A DNA stretch of 16,818 nt from JBOGED01 sp050743625 (GTDB lineage: Bacteria; Actinomycetota; Nitriliruptoria; Euzebyales; Egibacteraceae), in contig JBOGED010000573.1 in NCBI GenBank assembly GCA_050743625.1, positions 1-16,818 of the forward strand, read 5' to 3'. Shown one piece after another: positions 14,359-16,818 of the stretch; position 1 is the stretch's first letter, and the number at the start of each line of letters is the position of its first letter. The notes below the pieces were generated by a model. It ran no database searches. It was given only the letters and a program-made list of their open reading frames with translations, and was not told where the DNA came from. A program made the translations under genes and the position numbers.

Positions 14359-14842
14359 ATGACGGTCGCATGCCTCGTCATCCGCCCGGACTACCGCAAC
14401 GGAAGCCGGGGCCCGCTGCCGCTGCTCGCCAGCGGCGTCGATCAGTTGGCGACGTTGCTCCAGGACCACGACGTCACCGTCACGCGGCTGCCCACTGACA
14501 GGGCCATCCACCGCGCTGCAGGCGATCGAGGAGACCGCCGGAGAGGGGGCGCTGCTGGTGTACATCGGCGGTCACGGGGTGGTCCGGCGGGACGGTGACC
14601 ATTTCACGGCGTTGGACGCGACGCCGGCCACGCCGAACTCGGTCAACGCGCTGTGGACCCACCAGGTCGCCGAGCTACTCGCCGGAGCCGACCGCGACGT
14701 CATGCTGTTCGTGGACACCTGCTTCGCCGGCGCGATCGCCCATATGCTCGACCAGGCGCTCCGGATGCTCGCCACCATCCCCACCAGCGCGAGCTTCGGG
14801 GTCATCGCCGCGTGCCGTGCGTTCGAGACCACCGACGACGGC
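14359..14842 (+). pseudogene. Caspase-like (peptidase C14) domain of a caspase-STAND-WD40 gene, frameshifted
   Basis: The N-terminal frame from ATG 14359 reads MTVACLVIRPDYRN...LATLLQDHDVTVTRLP, the first strand and helix of a caspase fold. At about 14490-14520 the reading moves to a second frame carrying AIEETAGEGALLVYIGGHG and then FVDTCFAGA. These hold the catalytic His (codon 14573) and Cys (codon 14720). At about 14840 a further one-base shift leads into the frame of the NTPase domain. Both catalytic residues survive, so decay seems recent, or the shifts are sequence errors. The intact protein would be a bacterial caspase-type sensor/effector. ATG 14329 is an alternative start. Confidence 0.72.
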
Positions 14843-16142
14843 CTTCGTCGAGGCGCTGCTCAGGCTTATGCGCGACGGCCCCGAAGACACGACGGCCTGG
14901 GGACCCCAGGATGCGCGCATCAAGCTCGGTCCACTGGTGGCCGAGCTACGCGCGGCGGGCATACAGGTCAAGGCCGTGTTCACCGACGTCGCGAGCGAGC
15001 TGCGGGTCATCCCCAATCTCGCCCACAACCCCGACGAGCCCGAGGGGCGCGTCCACGTGAAGCTGCGCCTGCGGCGGCTGAGCGCGGGGGCCGAGACCCA
15101 CCTGCTCGACAGGTCAGAGGGGTTCGTGGGGCGGGTCGGCCTACGAGCCGAGATCGCCGGGTGGCTCGGCACCGCACGCGGAGGCATGTTCGTCGTCACC
15201 GGCGGCCCCGGCACCGGCAAGTCCGCGCTCATGGGACTGCTCGCCCGCCAGTCCGCGAGCGACGAGTGGGCGCGTGGCCTGGACGGCGGGCCCTGCCTAC
15301 CCGAGGGCATGTTCGACGTGATCGTGCACGCCCGCCAGAAGACCCTCGAGCAGGTCGAGGACGAGCTCGCGCATGTCGCCGATGCCGAGAAGTGCACGAT
15401 CCTGGTCGACGCGCTCGACGAGGCGGTCGCCGGCGAGCCCATCGGGATCGCCGCGCACCTCCGCTCGCTCTCGCGTCGCGGCGGCGTCCGCCTGGTGGTT
15501 GGCACCCGGCCGAGCCCAGTCGTGGCCGGGCGCGTCCGCGTCGAGGACCCACTGCTCGGCGAGCTGCAGCCGGCGGTGCTTCGCAACCTGGAGGAGCTGG
15601 ACGGCACCACTGACGACATCGCCGAGATGCTACGAAGCGTGCTGCGGGCGACCCCCGGCTCCCCCTACGCCGGGCTGGACGTGACTGGGCTGGCCGACGA
15701 GGTCGCCGTGTGCACGACCCCCAGCTTCCTGTTCGCCCACGCCGCCGCCCGCTGGCTGACCGGCCAGCCCGAGCCCGTCACCACCCACCAAGACTGGAGA
15801 GCGCGCGTCGCTGGGTTCGGGCGCGACAACGCCCTGGGCGCGCTCATCGACCAGGACCTGGCCGCCCGCTTCATTGGCGCCGACTTGGACCGGGTGCGGG
15901 ACTTGCTGCGCGCGCTGGCGTGGGCCGAGGGCCTGGGCCTTCCCCGGTACACGATCTGGCCCGAGCTGGCCGAGGCCCTGTCCTCCACGGCGGCCCGCTA
16001 CGGCGACCCGGACGTCACCTGGGTACTCAACGAGGCCGGGTGGTACCTCACCGAGGCGGGAGAGGACGGCCAGACCGTCTACCGCCTGTTCCACCAAGCG
16101 CTGGCCGACCACTTCCGCGAGGAGACCCGCCGTGGCCGCTGA
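14595..16142 (+). CDS. STAND/AAA P-loop NTPase part of the caspase-STAND-WD40 gene
   Basis: Recognisable sequence in this frame begins at about 14841 (FVEALLRLMRDGP, end of the caspase domain); the earlier codons are a shadow of the caspase frame. Walker A is GGPGTGKSAL (15201-15230) and Walker B is ILVDALDEA (15399-15425). RLVVGTRPSP follows as the sensor strand, and a helical region reaches VYRLFHQALADHFREETRRG. This is a STAND-type switch ATPase, as found in signalling and anti-phage proteins. The frame stops at 16140-16142, yet the WD40 part resumes in the same frame 15 bases later. This suggests two compensating shifts or a stop mutation in one original gene. Confidence 0.75.
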   Translation: MTISRRWTRRRPRRTRSTRCGPTRSPSYSPEPTATSCCSWTPASPARSPICSTRRSGCSPPSPPARASGSSPRAVRSRPPTTAFVEALLRLMRDGPEDTTAWGPQDARIKLGPLVAELRAAGIQVKAVFTDVASELRVIPNLAHNPDEPEGRVHVKLRLRRLSAGAETHLLDRSEGFVGRVGLRAEIAGWLGTARGGMFVVTGGPGTGKSALMGLLARQSASDEWARGLDGGPCLPEGMFDVIVHARQKTLEQVEDELAHVADAEKCTILVDALDEAVAGEPIGIAAHLRSLSRRGGVRLVVGTRPSPVVAGRVRVEDPLLGELQPAVLRNLEELDGTTDDIAEMLRSVLRATPGSPYAGLDVTGLADEVAVCTTPSFLFAHAAARWLTGQPEPVTTHQDWRARVAGFGRDNALGALIDQDLAARFIGADLDRVRDLLRALAWAEGLGLPRYTIWPELAEALSSTAARYGDPDVTWVLNEAGWYLTEAGEDGQTVYRLFHQALADHFREETRRGR

Positions 16143-16157
16143 CCATGACGTGCACTC

Positions 16158-16818
16158 TTGGACGACCCCCAGTTTGTGACCCGAGCCGACGCCGCTCGCC
16201 TGGCTCACGCCGTGTCCCGATTCCGCGGCAGGGTGGGCGGTGACACGACCCGCCTCCTCAAACGCTGTGTCCACGAGTTCGGCCACCTCGACCCGCCCGA
16301 GCGCCTCGCGCTGCTGCACCTGACGGCCTTGCAAGACGGCCTGCCCGGTCTTCAGGGGACCAGGCACTCCGGAGCGCCGTGGGTCCCGTCATGGACGGCT
16401 TGGCGGCCCGGGGCGGCGCTCATGACGCTCATCGGCCACGCCGGCGGGGTGTGGGCGGTGGCGTTCTCCCCCGACAGCACCACCCTGGCCACCGCCAGCT
16501 CCGACCAGACCGTGCGCCTATGGGAGGCCGCCACCGGCCAACACACCGCCACCCTCACCGGCCACACCGGCGTGGTGATGGGGGTGGCGTTCTCCCCCGA
16601 CAGCACCACCCTGGCCACCGCCAGCTACGACCAGACCGTGCGCCTATGGGCGACCGCCACCGGCCAACACACCGCCACCCTCACCGGCCACACCGTGGTG
16701 ACGGCGGTGGCGTTCTCCCCCGACGGCGCGACCCTGGCCACCGCCAGCTACGACCAGACCGTGCGCCTATGGGACCCCGCCACCGGCCAACACACCGCCA
16801 CCCTCACCGGCCACACCG
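16158..16818 (+). CDS. WD40-repeat part of the caspase-STAND-WD40 gene (runs off the window)
   Basis: The frame reads LDDPQFVTRADAARL and a helical linker, then WD40 blades from about 16428 (AVAFSPDSTTLATASSDQTV, then RLW, repeated). It stays open to the end of the window, so at least three blades and part of a fourth are present, and the propeller continues beyond. The only starts are TTG 16158 and GTG 16176, with no ribosome site, so it is more likely the separated C-terminal part of the upstream NTPase gene than an independent gene. Two stops (16140-16142 and 16146-16148) divide them. In such proteins the propeller usually senses a ligand or partner. Confidence 0.75.
   Translation, partial: MDDPQFVTRADAARLAHAVSRFRGRVGGDTTRLLKRCVHEFGHLDPPERLALLHLTALQDGLPGLQGTRHSGAPWVPSWTAWRPGAALMTLIGHAGGVWAVAFSPDSTTLATASSDQTVRLWEAATGQHTATLTGHTGVVMGVAFSPDSTTLATASYDQTVRLWATATGQHTATLTGHTVVTAVAFSPDGATLATASYDQTVRLWDPATGQHTATLTGHT
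16428..16818 (+). repeat. Tandem WD40-coding DNA repeats (126/126/123 bp)
   Basis: Units begin at 16428, 16554, 16680 and 16803 (partial). The third is one codon shorter. Long stretches are identical between units at DNA level, including at silent positions, which points to recent duplication or gene conversion between blades. Confidence 0.85.

Noticed and set aside
14675..15619. Minus-strand open frame of 314 codons opposite the STAND NTPase
   Set aside because: The plus strand carries Walker A and B motifs; the minus frame is Ser/Arg-rich with no domain.
16428..16818. CRISPR-like tandem repeat
   Set aside because: The repeats are contiguous, 126 bases long, keep one open frame and encode WD40 blades; there are no spacers.

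Overview
The window is GC-rich throughout. Short or overlapping gene junctions, GTG starts and several apparently leaderless starts suggest a high-GC actinobacterium or similar lineage. No rRNA or tRNA is present to fix the taxonomy. All functions below are read from motifs and remembered family features; no database search was possible.

Left part (1-5820). A compact minus-strand type II fatty-acid/lipid operon runs fabF (3907) > acyl carrier protein > fabD > fabG > plsC (ends at 19), with GTGA overlap and zero-gap junctions. It has no fabH within view. Facing away from fabF across only 35 bases is a two-gene ABC-2 exporter (ATPase, then permease). The exporter genes are separated by about 190 bases that hold two copies of a 25-bp element. 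One copy is built on a perfect 20-bp palindrome, so it looks like a paired operator.

Middle (5820-10120). A PNPOx-fold oxidoreductase converges on the exporter. It is followed by a 558-residue protein joining a metallophosphoesterase-like N-terminal domain (several metal ligands substituted) to a radical SAM domain with C-x3-C-x2-C. Next come a convergent FAD/NAD(P) oxidoreductase and, divergent from that, a nucleoside phosphorylase. These three or four genes may form one small-molecule pathway. Organo-arsenic or organo-selenium chemistry is one possibility, but it is not shown.

Right part (10120-16818). This is a decayed accessory island rich in toxin-antitoxin and conflict-type genes. It holds a VapBC-like remnant (shortened antitoxin plus a 21-codon PIN stub) and an AAA+/DUF4143 ATPase cut off near its C-terminus. 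That ATPase is joined to a frameshifted scrap of a caspase-WD40 gene. An apparently intact AbrB/RelE-like toxin-antitoxin pair follows, then a frameshifted von Willebrand A fragment and an LCAT-like alpha/beta hydrolase split by one frameshift. Divergent from the hydrolase is a caspase/STAND-NTPase/WD40 gene that is broken by frameshifts and stops and runs off the right edge. The scrap at 11642-11830 resembles the intact region around 14841-14957, so the island once held at least two such genes. Frameshifts occur only in this right part; the left 10 kb reads cleanly, which favours real gene decay over general sequencing error.
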